From an uncultured Clostridia bacterium (GTDB lineage Bacteria > Bacillota > Clostridia > Christensenellales > Borkfalkiaceae), in the NCBI GenBank assembly GCA_947175325.1, contig CAMWME010000008.1, forward strand, positions 1 through 56,129: a stretch of 56,129 nucleotides of DNA, given 5' to 3'. This document shows positions 1 to 6,810 of the stretch, piece after piece. Below the pieces are notes generated by a model, which had not been told where the DNA came from, made no database searches, and was given only the letters and a program-made list of their open reading frames with translations. Position 1 is the stretch's first letter. Each line of letters begins with the position of its first letter. The translations under genes and the position numbers were made by a program.

Positions 1-42
1 TTAACCGAAGTGTCGTAGGTTCAAGTCCTACAAGCGGAGCCA
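1..42 (+). tRNA. tRNA-Asn(GUU), 3' part only
   Basis: The window opens inside the anticodon loop: the first bases TTAACCG fit the ...GTTAA... loop of tRNA-Asn, with the G of GUU just outside the window. A T-arm (GTAGG stem, TTCAAGT loop, CCTAC stem) follows, then the acceptor strand AAGCGGA, discriminator G, and an encoded CCA at 40-42. The identity as Asn rests on the anticodon remnant and the discriminator G. The 5S gene starts one or two bases later, so this is the tail of an rRNA operon. Confidence 0.85.
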
Positions 43-43
43 T

Positions 44-157
44 TCCGGTGACGATGGCGGTGAGGATCCACCTGTTCCCATACCGAACACAGAAGTTAAG
101 CTCACTTGCGCCAGAAGTAGTTGGGTTTTAACCCCGCAAGATAAGGTAGTTGCCGGA
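44..157 (+). rRNA. rrf: 5S ribosomal RNA
   Basis: The 5' strand TCCGGT and the 3' strand GCCGGA pair to form helix I. Between them lie the conserved 5S segments GGATCCACCTGTTCCCAT, CCGAACACAGAAGTTAAGC, and the GTAGTTGG...CCCCGCAAGATAAGGTAG arm. Length is about 114 nt, normal for Gram-positive 5S. It follows tRNA-Asn directly and is followed by a hairpin terminator. The ends are set by the closing helix and may be off by a few bases. The 16S and 23S genes should lie upstream of the window. Confidence 0.95.
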
Positions 158-170
158 TTTCAAAAAAAGA

Positions 171-203
171 GAAGTATCCAAGATGTGGGTACTTCTTTTT
201 TTG
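171..203 (+). terminator. Intrinsic terminator of the rRNA operon
   Basis: Stem GAAGTATCCA / TGGGTACTTC (one G-U pair) with a short loop, followed by a run of seven T. It lies just after the 5S gene. Confidence 0.9.
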
Positions 204-262
204 TGCAGCGATTATTATTTGTAATTCATTTTATATTTACTCTTCCATTTGTTAAGTTTTTA

Positions 263-271
263 TGCTACAAT
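263..271 (+). promoter_or_regulatory. Probable extended -10 promoter element
   Basis: TGCTACAAT is an extended -10 (TG plus one base plus TACAAT). The -35 at the correct distance (TTCCAT) is poor. It lies 42 bp before the next start codon. Confidence 0.45.
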
Positions 272-312
272 CTAAATATCGGATAAAAACAGTAATTTAG
301 CGGAGTAATTAG

Positions 313-651
313 TTGCAATCTTTATCTTATCAGCAATTCATAGATGATATAAACAGTGGAAAAATTATTAAAGCGGTATTTCAAGTTAAAGACTATGCCC
401 ATTATAGATGTTGTTCAATTGAAAGAATAGTAGATATTTTCCCAAACGGTAATTCTATGGTCAGAATTGATGTAAAATTGGCAAAAAGTTATTATGTAGG
501 AGAATATGGTCATATTGTTGGACACTTTGGTTTTTTTGGAAAATTTAAAGAGGACCGCAAACTGTTCAAAATGGGGCGTAATGGTACATTTACGTTAAAA
601 CAAATGTGGGATAGGATTGAATTTACATCAATTGATTATGCCAATAAATAA
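313..651 (+). CDS. Hypothetical protein, 112 aa, TTG start
   Basis: I do not recognise this protein. It would start at TTG, supported by CGGAG eight bases upstream; no ATG start fits better. The product is a compact, likely soluble protein rich in Lys, Phe and Tyr, with no signal peptide and no membrane segment. The stretch from about residue 20 to 80 reads like a beta-rich domain (alternating hydrophobic and charged residues). The base composition is clearly more AT-rich than the next genes, which could mean recent acquisition. The next gene begins 30 bp later with the same CGGAGTAATTA leader, so the two may be co-transcribed. Confidence 0.6.
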   Translation: MQSLSYQQFIDDINSGKIIKAVFQVKDYAHYRCCSIERIVDIFPNGNSMVRIDVKLAKSYYVGEYGHIVGHFGFFGKFKEDRKLFKMGRNGTFTLKQMWDRIEFTSIDYANK

Positions 652-681
652 ACAGATAAATTTCAAATTAACGGAGTAATT

Positions 682-1527
682 ATGTTAAAAGAAGATTATA
701 TTTTGATGGGCGGCGTAAAAATTCCTAAGCTCGGATTGGGAACGTGGCAAATGTCGGAAAACGAAGCGGAAGAGGCAACGCTTAATGCGTTAAAACTCGG
801 TTACAGACAAATAGACACCGCCGGTGCATACGGCAACGAGGCGGGCGTAGGCCGCGGAATAAAGCGGTACGGTGCAAGGCGAGAAGAGATATTTATCACC
901 ACAAAAATACAAGCCGAAATTAAGACTGCCGAAGGCGCGGCCGAGGCAATTGAAAATTCACTTAGGCTGTTAGATACCGATTATATCGACTTAATGCTCA
1001 TTCACGCGCCTATGCCTTGGGACGAAATATGCTACAGAAAACCCCGCCCTTCGCACAGATACGAAAAGGAAAACATAGCAGTTTGGAAGGTAATGGAAAA
1101 ATATCTTGAAAGCGGAAAATTACGCGCTATCGGGGTGTCCAATTTCGAAATTCACGATATTTTGAATATAATTGAAAATACTTCTATAAAACCCGCCGTC
1201 AACCAAGTGCGCTGTTATATAGGGCACACGCCGCGTAAGGCAATAGATTTTGCAAAGGAGCAAGGAATTATCATTCAAGCTTATTCCCCCAACGCGACGG
1301 GAAGATTATTGTCTGACGAAACGGCAAACCGCCTTGCAAAAAAATACGGAGTAACGGTCCCGCAGCTTGCTATAAAGTACGATTTGCAGCTCGGAACTCA
1401 GCCGTTGCCCAAAACCACGAACGCTTTGCATATGGAAGAAAATTGCAAACTGAATTTCGATATTTCGGCGGACGATATGCAAATTCTCGAAAGCTTGGGC
1501 ACCGTCGATTTGGTTCGTGAAAAATAA
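682..1527 (+). CDS. Aldo/keto reductase
   Basis: A 281-residue member of the aldo/keto reductase superfamily, an NAD(P)H-dependent cytoplasmic enzyme that reduces aldehydes or ketones. The TIM-barrel landmarks are in order: KLGLGTWQM at the start, the catalytic Asp45 and Tyr50 in DTAGAYGNE, catalytic Lys75 in TTKI, His108 in LMLIHAP, GVSNF around 151, and the NQVRCYIGH strand near 175. Length is that of the diketogluconate/glyoxal reductase-like group. The substrate cannot be told. The start is ATG with CGGAG upstream. A nitroreductase follows 18 bp later, so the pair is probably an operon handling electrophiles or redox stress. Confidence 0.93.
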   Translation: MLKEDYILMGGVKIPKLGLGTWQMSENEAEEATLNALKLGYRQIDTAGAYGNEAGVGRGIKRYGARREEIFITTKIQAEIKTAEGAAEAIENSLRLLDTDYIDLMLIHAPMPWDEICYRKPRPSHRYEKENIAVWKVMEKYLESGKLRAIGVSNFEIHDILNIIENTSIKPAVNQVRCYIGHTPRKAIDFAKEQGIIIQAYSPNATGRLLSDETANRLAKKYGVTVPQLAIKYDLQLGTQPLPKTTNALHMEENCKLNFDISADDMQILESLGTVDLVREK

Positions 1528-1545
1528 TTAAATGGAGATATTAAA

Positions 1546-2208
1546 ATGGATTTGAAAGAAGCTATATTAAGCCGCCATTCGGTGCGTTCCTACGTTGATA
1601 AGCCTATCGAGGGCGAAACGCTTGAAAAGCTGAACGCTATGATTGAAGAATGCAATAGGGAAGGCGATTTGCATATACAGCTCGTTACGAACGAGCCGAA
1701 AGCGTTTGACTGTTTTCTTGCCCACTACGGCAAATTTAAGGGCGCAAGTAATTATATTGCGCTCGTTGGGAAGGACTGTGAAGACTTCTACGAGAAACTC
1801 GGTTATTATGGAGAAAAGCTCGTTCTTTACGCGCAGACGCTGGGGCTGAATACTTGTTGGGTTTATCTCACTTATAAAAAGGTCAAAAACGCTTACGTGC
1901 TTAATAAAGGTGAAAAGTTGGGTCTTATCATAGCAATAGGATACGGTGAAACACAAGGGAAAAGCCACAAGAGCAAGACGCTTGCAGACGTTTCGGCTGC
2001 GGTCAATCCGCCCGAATGGTACGTTAAGGGAATCGAAGCGGCTTTGCTTGCGCCGACGGCTATGAACAAGCAAAAATTCTTTTTCTCTCTTGAAGGGAAC
2101 AAGGTTAAAGTAGATACGGCTTCGGGAGTATGTACGAAAATTGATTTGGGTATCGTAAAGTATCATTTTGAGATAGGCGCGGGCAAAGAGAACTTCGAAT
2201 GGGCGTAA
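1546..2208 (+). CDS. Nitroreductase-family FMN protein
   Basis: A 220-residue protein of the nitroreductase fold, expected to bind FMN and use NAD(P)H to reduce nitro compounds or quinones in the cytoplasm. The N-terminal SRHSVRSYVDKPI is the family's R-x-S-x-R FMN-binding signature. YGEKLVLYAQTLGLNTCWVYL near residues 88-108 and the IAIGYGE strand near 129-135 are also typical. EAALLAPTAMNKQKFFF near 164-180 is the substrate-domain region of the TM1586-like subfamily. The start is ATG 18 bp after the aldo/keto reductase, with GGAG upstream. A strong hairpin follows the stop. The natural substrate is unknown. Confidence 0.88.
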   Translation: MDLKEAILSRHSVRSYVDKPIEGETLEKLNAMIEECNREGDLHIQLVTNEPKAFDCFLAHYGKFKGASNYIALVGKDCEDFYEKLGYYGEKLVLYAQTLGLNTCWVYLTYKKVKNAYVLNKGEKLGLIIAIGYGETQGKSHKSKTLADVSAAVNPPEWYVKGIEAALLAPTAMNKQKFFFSLEGNKVKVDTASGVCTKIDLGIVKYHFEIGAGKENFEWA

Positions 2209-2257
2209 AACAATTATAGATATGTTTATGTAGTTTAATGGTTCTAAGCGTTATAAG

Positions 2258-2286
2258 AGCCGCAACTTTCGAAAGTTGCGGCTTTA
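2258..2286 (+). terminator. Perfect 13-bp inverted repeat, likely terminator
   Basis: AGCCGCAACTTTC is followed at once by its exact reverse complement and then TTT. It lies 50 bp after the nitroreductase stop. The T-run is short, so termination may be modest. Confidence 0.7.
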
Positions 2287-2400
2287 AGCTTGGTCGAAAT
2301 CTTTATGCGTTTAATTTTGTCACACGATGGGCACACAAGTATAAAATAATAGTTTTGTTGTATAAAACAGCTACAATTTAAGGTTTTTAAGCAATTATAT

Positions 2401-2526
2401 GCGTAATAGGTGGTTCAAGGCATACAAGCGGAGCCATTACGCTGACGACACATAGAATACATCTATTCACATACCGCAGAATTAGTTGGTTTCAACCTTG
2501 CAAGGTAAGTTTGACGGATTTCAAAA
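2401..2526 (+). pseudogene. Decayed tRNA-Asn/5S rRNA remnant
   Basis: This stretch matches positions 10-160 in the same order but with many changes and deletions. A T-arm remnant (GGTTCAAGG, then ATACAAGCGGAGCCATT) is followed by CGCTGACGA, CACATACCG, CAGAATTAGTTGG, AACCTTGCAAGGTAAG and GACGGATTTCAAAAAA. The 5S helix is broken and roughly 25 bases are missing from the centre, so neither RNA can be functional. Confidence 0.8.
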
Positions 2527-2559
2527 AATAAGCACTCACTATGTGGGCGCTTATTTTTT
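2527..2559 (+). terminator. Retained terminator of the decayed rRNA tail
   Basis: TAAGCACTCAC / GTGGGCGCTTA pair with one mismatch and one G-U, then a T-run. It occupies the same place as the terminator at 171-203, but the stem sequence has drifted with compensating changes. Confidence 0.75.
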
Positions 2560-2641
2560 GTTTTTAATAAAGCGTCGATTTTAATATGGTTTCTTGGTTT
2601 GCTTTTTTGTTGCTTACGCGACGCGGTTTTGCAAATATACA

Positions 2642-2671
2642 TTGACTATATTTGACGCTTTATGATATAAT
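2642..2671 (+). promoter_or_regulatory. Sigma-A type promoter for the HRDC gene
   Basis: -35 TTGACT (2642-2647), 18-bp spacer, -10 TATAAT (2666-2671). The leader to the next start codon is about 130 nt and shows no obvious riboswitch. Confidence 0.75.
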
Positions 2672-2806
2672 AACTATCAAATCCGAAACGATTACAAACG
2701 GTTGTAGGTTCTCCGCAAGGGCTTTTTTGGCACAGCGGAAGACTTGTTGGAGAAATAGGAAGAAGCAAACCGTTTTGATACTGAGATTATTAGGAAAGGG
2801 GAAACT

Positions 2807-4147
2807 ATGGATAAGCATACGAATGACAGCATTTCGATTGGGTGCGTGGTAGGATTGTATTGTCCTACTGCTGACGAGCATCTTGAATATCGCTTGGTCA
2901 AAAGTAGAGATACGATGGAGTATAAGCCGCGATTCGGAAGCAAAATTTCGTTTGGCAGTAAGTTATATTATGAAAATATCACTCAATTTGCGGAATATGC
3001 AGACGACGAGCTTGCCGAAGATAGACCGTTGGCACAAGCTTTAATGGGTAAAAGGCTTGGCGACAGTTTTAAAATAAACGAATATACTTATCGGGTTGAA
3101 AAGATAATTTTCCCTAACGGGCAAATTGCGGAGGAGGAAGGCGAATCTAATATTGCAAAAGAAATTAAAGACGAGATTCGTCATGAAGGTGTTGGTTTTG
3201 ATAATTGTCTTGCCGCTGAATGCACGGAAGAGGAATTACAGATAATACACAGCTTTCAAGAGTTTATGGGCAGAGAATTTCCGCAATTCCTATGTGAAAG
3301 CAAGACGGATAAAATTGTTTTTTATAATCCGGAAATTCAATGCGACAATGAACAACCGTATCAGTTTTGGTTCGTAAAACGCGGTGGAATTCTTACGTTT
3401 AGATTCAAGCTTACTCAGAACGAAAGCGATGAATTAAAATATTTTAACAACGTTTTAGTTGCGGATAACGTGCAGTTTGATTCAATTTGTATTTTGGTCA
3501 AGCTTATATTGGCACAGAGCAACCGTTCTCCCCAAGAAGAACAAAAAACGGAGAATCCGAGCCTTGACAGTTTAGAGCAAGGTTATAAAAGCGATAACGA
3601 TTTATTTGAAGAGCTGCGTATTTGCAGACTTAAAAAAGCACAAGAAGAGGGAGTTGCGGCTTTCCAAATCTTATGGAATAGAACGTTAACGGAAATAGTT
3701 AGGGTAAAGCCTACTAACTACGAAGAATGGATTAACATAAAGGGTCTAGGTGACGCAACTTATAAGAAAATAGGCGTCGAGTTTATAGAAATTATTAAGA
3801 AGTATGCGGATATTAAAGGGGAAGCGGTAAAAGAAAATTTGTCGGATTCGGAAGAAGAGAATTACTTAACGGTAAATATAAACGGTTTCGATTTTATTTG
3901 CGACGAAAACGGTGAGATTGTTACAGACTCCGATTTGTTGGAAGAATTGCGGAAGCGCAGATTAAGCTTAGCTCAAGAAGAAAGGGTGCCGGCTTACTGT
4001 GTTTTTTCTAATTCGGTATTGGTCAGCTTGGCTACTTATAAACCGGTTAACGAAGCAGAATGGCTTGCTATAAAAGGATTGGGCGCGGCTAAGTTTGCAA
4101 AGTACGGCGAGCAAATTATAACGCTGATTAAGGAATATAAGCGGTAA
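2807..4147 (+). CDS. GreA-C-like protein with two HRDC domains
   Basis: A 446-residue soluble protein. Residues 8-110 resemble the FKBP-like C-terminal domain of GreA/GreB, most clearly in ISIGCVVGLY and in AEDRPLAQALMGKRLGDSF. Residues 135-245 form a domain I do not recognise. Residues 265-337 and 375-446 are two HRDC domains, each with the ELRxxRLxxAQEE...P helix and a WLxIKGLG-type hairpin. HRDC domains normally sit at the C-terminus of RecQ-type helicases or RNase D and bind nucleic acid; there is no helicase or nuclease core here. A link to RNA polymerase or to DNA repair intermediates is inference. ATG start with AGGAAAGGGG upstream and its own promoter. Confidence 0.8.
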   Translation: MDKHTNDSISIGCVVGLYCPTADEHLEYRLVKSRDTMEYKPRFGSKISFGSKLYYENITQFAEYADDELAEDRPLAQALMGKRLGDSFKINEYTYRVEKIIFPNGQIAEEEGESNIAKEIKDEIRHEGVGFDNCLAAECTEEELQIIHSFQEFMGREFPQFLCESKTDKIVFYNPEIQCDNEQPYQFWFVKRGGILTFRFKLTQNESDELKYFNNVLVADNVQFDSICILVKLILAQSNRSPQEEQKTENPSLDSLEQGYKSDNDLFEELRICRLKKAQEEGVAAFQILWNRTLTEIVRVKPTNYEEWINIKGLGDATYKKIGVEFIEIIKKYADIKGEAVKENLSDSEEENYLTVNINGFDFICDENGEIVTDSDLLEELRKRRLSLAQEERVPAYCVFSNSVLVSLATYKPVNEAEWLAIKGLGAAKFAKYGEQIITLIKEYKR

Positions 4148-4208
4148 ACAGTTATAAGCGGAATTAGTAGTGAGAAACCGTATTATAATAAGTACGATGG
4201 GAGGAGCT

Positions 4209-4541
4209 ATGGCTATTACGATTAATATTTATTATACCGGTGAGGGGGGAAGCGCGAAGAAGTTCGCAGAGGAAATGGTTTCGAGCGGAGTAGTTGACGA
4301 GATTCGCGCCGAAGAGGGGAATATCAGATACGAGTACTTCTTCCATATGGACGATAAAGAGACGGTGCTTTTAATTGATAGCTGGAAGGACCAGAGCTCG
4401 CTTGACAAGCACCACGCCTCGCCTATGATGGCGAAGATAACTAAGCTTCGCAACAAATACGATTTGCATATGAAGGTTGAAAGGTACGTATCCGACGATG
4501 CGGGCGTGCCGTCAACCGATGAAAAATTTATCCGCAAATAA
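4209..4541 (+). CDS. ABM-domain (antibiotic biosynthesis monooxygenase-like) protein
   Basis: About 110 residues. The ITINIYYTGEGGSAKKFAEE opening, the NIRYEYFFHMDD strand, and the VLLIDSWKDQSSLDKHHASP segment match the ferredoxin-like ABM fold seen in YgiN-type quinol monooxygenases and small heme or flavin-linked oxygenases. Such proteins act as dimers in the cytoplasm. A longer reading frame starts at 4170, but GGGAGGAG lies immediately before the ATG at 4209, so I place the start there (spacing is rather tight). A flavoredoxin-like gene follows 17 bp downstream, suggesting a two-gene redox unit. The substrate is unknown. Confidence 0.82.
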   Translation: MAITINIYYTGEGGSAKKFAEEMVSSGVVDEIRAEEGNIRYEYFFHMDDKETVLLIDSWKDQSSLDKHHASPMMAKITKLRNKYDLHMKVERYVSDDAGVPSTDEKFIRK

Positions 4542-4558
4542 AAATAAAGGAGTAAAAT

Positions 4559-5131
4559 ATGTTAAAAGATTTAGGAGTTAAACCTTACGTTTTCCCGATG
4601 CCCGTGCTGTTGATTTCGACCTATAACGAGGACGGAAGCGTTGACGTTATGAATATGGCTTGGGGCGGAGTATGCGCCGAGAATATGGTAGCGCTGAACA
4701 TTGACGAGGACCACAAGACCTCTGAAAATATCAAGCGCACGGGTGCATTTACTTTGAGTATTGCCGACGTTCCCCACATAGAGGCGGCGGACTTTTTCGG
4801 GATTGCGACGGGCAATAAAATGAAGGACAAGTTCGAGCGTTCGGGCTTGCACGCCGTAAAAAGTACGAGAGTGAACGCGCCGATAGTGGAGGAATTCCCG
4901 TTGACGCTCGAATGCAAAGTCGTAGAGTGCCAGCATACCGTTTACGGGTTCCGCGTGCTCGGCGAAATACTCAACGTGCTTGCGGACGAAAAGGTGCTTG
5001 ACGGCAAAGGCAAGGTTGACCCCGCGAAACTCAACGCGTTCGTGTTCGACCAGTTCCAAAGCGGTTACTACGCGGTAGGCGAAAAGGTCGGGCAAGCTTG
5101 GCAGTCGGGCGCGAAGCTGATGAAGAAGTAA
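4559..5131 (+). CDS. Flavin reductase-like (flavoredoxin) FMN-binding protein
   Basis: A 190-residue protein of the FMN-binding split-barrel, flavin reductase-like family. The opening PYVFPMPVLLISTYNEDGSVDVMNMAWGG and the segments LNIDEDHKTSENIKRTGAFTLSIAD and HIEAADFFGIATG are the usual FMN-contact blocks. It probably carries electrons with bound FMN in the cytoplasm. ATG start with AAAGGAG upstream. It follows the ABM-domain gene closely, converges on the HxlR-type regulator, and ends before a shared terminator. Regulation by that HxlR protein is possible by position only. Confidence 0.88.
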   Translation: MLKDLGVKPYVFPMPVLLISTYNEDGSVDVMNMAWGGVCAENMVALNIDEDHKTSENIKRTGAFTLSIADVPHIEAADFFGIATGNKMKDKFERSGLHAVKSTRVNAPIVEEFPLTLECKVVECQHTVYGFRVLGEILNVLADEKVLDGKGKVDPAKLNAFVFDQFQSGYYAVGEKVGQAWQSGAKLMKK

Positions 5132-5151
5132 GGAGCTGATATGAGTAAGAA

Positions 5152-5178
5152 AAAAGAGGAACGGGCTGTTCCTCTTTT
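5152..5178. terminator. Bidirectional intrinsic terminator
   Basis: Perfect 11-bp stem AAAAGAGGAAC / GTTCCTCTTTT with a 5-nt loop. The A-run and T-run allow termination of both the flavoredoxin gene and the convergent HxlR gene. Confidence 0.85.
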
Positions 5179-5181
5179 AAG

Positions 5182-5508
5182 TTATAGGCTGTTTTTATAA
5201 TCGGTGCCCCAATCTACCATAGCGTCGAGAATGGGTTTTAACGAGGTGCCGAGGGGCGACAAGGAATACACTACGCGGGGCGGGACTTCGGCAAAGACTT
5301 CCCTTTCGACTATTCCGTCGTCTTCGAGTGCGCGTAGGTTATCCGTTAAAACCTTTTTGCTTATGGCGGGAATGGTTTTTATAAAATCTGTAAACCGTTG
5401 GTTCCCGTTGTAAATCAAGTTGCGGATAATTAAAAGTTTCCACTTGTTGCCTATAAGCTGTACGGTGGTGGCAACTGGGCATTCGGGCAATTCGGATTTA
5501 GTCAGCAT
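5182..5508 (-). CDS. HxlR-family transcriptional regulator
   Basis: A 108-residue winged-helix protein of the HxlR/YodB type. Visible are CPVATTVQLIGNKWKLLIIRNL, the recognition region RFTDFIKTIPAISKKVLTDNLRALEDDGIVER, and the wing PPRVVYSLSPLG. Cys10 just before the helix is the redox- or electrophile-sensing cysteine position in YodB, HypR and relatives, so quinone or disulfide stress sensing is a fair inference. I start at the ATG preceded by AGAGGT (complement of 5508) rather than at an upstream in-frame ATG. It is divergent from the cupin/macrodomain/sirtuin operon, with a palindrome between the two promoters. Confidence 0.9.
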   Translation of the reverse strand: MLTKSELPECPVATTVQLIGNKWKLLIIRNLIYNGNQRFTDFIKTIPAISKKVLTDNLRALEDDGIVEREVFAEVPPRVVYSLSPLGTSLKPILDAMVDWGTDYKNSL

Positions 5509-5530
5509 GGTTTTACCTCTTTTTTGTTTC

Positions 5531-5559
5531 ATTATATTAAATAGCGGAGATAAAGTCAA
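5531..5559 (-). promoter_or_regulatory. Promoter of the HxlR gene
   Basis: On the minus strand: -35 TTGACT (complement of 5554-5559), 17-bp spacer, -10 TATAAT (complement of 5531-5536). Confidence 0.8.
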
Positions 5560-5589
5560 TAGTTCAAAAAAGAAACTTAGTAACGAATT

Positions 5590-5604
5590 TATTATCAGAT
5601 AATA
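5590..5604. promoter_or_regulatory. Candidate HxlR operator palindrome
   Basis: TATTATC-A-GATAATA is a perfect 7-bp inverted repeat midway between the divergent HxlR and cupin promoters. AGTAAC motifs flank it on both sides. The binding role is inferred from position. Confidence 0.55.
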
Positions 5605-5618
5605 GAAAAGTAACTCTC

Positions 5619-5647
5619 TTGTATTAATTTTTGCCGTTTGCTATACT
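5619..5647 (+). promoter_or_regulatory. Promoter of the cupin/macrodomain/sirtuin operon
   Basis: -35 TTGTAT, 17-bp spacer, -10 TATACT. It lies 15 bp from the candidate operator palindrome. Confidence 0.6.
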
Positions 5648-5679
5648 TGCGGTACAAAATCAAATTCGGAGGTATCATT

Positions 5680-6030
5680 ATGAACAACTACAAGAAAATC
5701 AGCGTTGCGGAAGGAGCGCGCACCGAGCTTCACGACAGCCTTGCCCTTACGGGTGCGGAGGTTAGCATAAACGCTTTGCCCGCAGGTGCAAGCGTGCCCT
5801 TTATCCATTCGCATAAGCAAAACGAGGAAATTTACGCCGTTTTGGAAGGCGAGGGATACGCCGTAATCGACGGAGCAAAGGTGGACTTAAAAGCCGGCGA
5901 CTGGCTGCGTATTTCACCCGCGGCGAAGAGGCAGTTTTTCGCATCCGAAAAATCCGCAATAAAGTATATTTGTATTCAAGTAAAGGAGAACTCGTTAGAG
6001 GGTTACACGATGACGGACGCCGTCGTTTAA
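5680..6030 (+). CDS. Cupin-domain protein
   Basis: A 116-residue single-domain cupin. The metal-binding motif 1 is PFIHSHKQNEEIYAVLEGEG, with the His-x-His pair and a Glu; motif 2 is GDWLRISPAAKRQFFASE and is weaker, lacking an obvious metal His. It may be a small binding or sensing protein or a non-classical dioxygenase or isomerase; no substrate can be assigned. Start is ATG at 5680, behind GGAGG; a longer frame from 5638 lacks a ribosome site. It is the first gene of an operon with a zinc-macrodomain protein 6 bp downstream, and is divergent from the HxlR regulator. Confidence 0.88.
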   Translation: MNNYKKISVAEGARTELHDSLALTGAEVSINALPAGASVPFIHSHKQNEEIYAVLEGEGYAVIDGAKVDLKAGDWLRISPAAKRQFFASEKSAIKYICIQVKENSLEGYTMTDAVV

Positions 6031-6036
6031 AATTTT

Positions 6037-6810
6037 ATGGAGCAAGCGCAGAGAAGAAAGTATTTAATTGAATATTTGTTATCGGAAAGGAAGTTGCCGA
6101 CCGAATTGCCGCCAAATACGGACGCGCAGAAAAGGCTGTTCCGTGCGCTTGTGAACGAGCGTATGCCCAAAGAGGCAAGCAAGGAATTTTTGCGAATTCA
6201 AGACGAGTATTTGCGGGAAGAGCTGCGGCAAAAAGGCGTGACCGATATTGCCGAGCTTTCGCCCGTTGCCCCCGACATATACCTTTGGCAAGGCGACGTT
6301 ACCACGCTGAAATGCGACGGAGTCGTAAACGCCGCAAACTCGCAGATGCTGGGCTGTTTTTGCCCCAACCACGGCTGTATAGACAACGCCATTCATACCT
6401 TTGCTGGCGTGCAGCTTAGGCAAGAGTGCGCCGAGATTATGAAGGCGCAAAGAGAAGAGGAGGCGACGGGGCAAGCGAAAATTACGGGGGCTTACAACTT
6501 GCCGTGTAAATATATTTTGCACACCGTCGGCCCGATAGTTTACGGCGAGCTGACCGAGCGGCACGAAACACTGCTTGCAAACTGTTACCGTTCGTGCCTT
6601 GCGCTTGCCGATAAAAACGGATTGCAGAGCTTGGCGTTTTGCTGTATCTCTACGGGTGAGTTTCACTTCCCGAACGAGCGGGCGGCGCAAATTGCAATAC
6701 GCACGGTTGAGGAATACAAACGGCAAACGGGCAGCAAAATCAAAGTAATTTTCAACGTGTTCAAGGATTACGATTATGAAATCTACGCAAGATTACTCGG
6801 AAAAGCTTAA
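6037..6810 (+). CDS. Zinc-containing macrodomain ADP-ribosyl hydrolase
   Basis: A 257-residue protein. Residues 1-75 are a helical N-terminal region and residues 80-255 a macrodomain. The ADP-ribose binding loops are seen as GDVTTLKCDGVVNAAN (86-101) and the CCISTGEFHFP loop (202-212). The insertion GCFCPNHGC (106-114) provides Cys107, Cys109, His112 and Cys114 as zinc ligands, which marks the Zn-macro group associated with class M sirtuins. Family members remove ADP-ribose from sirtuin-modified proteins. It overlaps the following sirtuin gene by 35 bp, so the pair is a writer/eraser unit. No clear ribosome site is present; translational coupling to the cupin gene is likely. Confidence 0.9.
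   Translation: MEQAQRRKYLIEYLLSERKLPTELPPNTDAQKRLFRALVNERMPKEASKEFLRIQDEYLREELRQKGVTDIAELSPVAPDIYLWQGDVTTLKCDGVVNAANSQMLGCFCPNHGCIDNAIHTFAGVQLRQECAEIMKAQREEEATGQAKITGAYNLPCKYILHTVGPIVYGELTERHETLLANCYRSCLALADKNGLQSLAFCCISTGEFHFPNERAAQIAIRTVEEYKRQTGSKIKVIFNVFKDYDYEIYARLLGKA

Noticed and set aside
5141-5200. A 19-codon frame behind AGGAG after the flavoredoxin gene
   Set aside because: Its codons form the arms of the bidirectional terminator, so the frame is most likely accidental.
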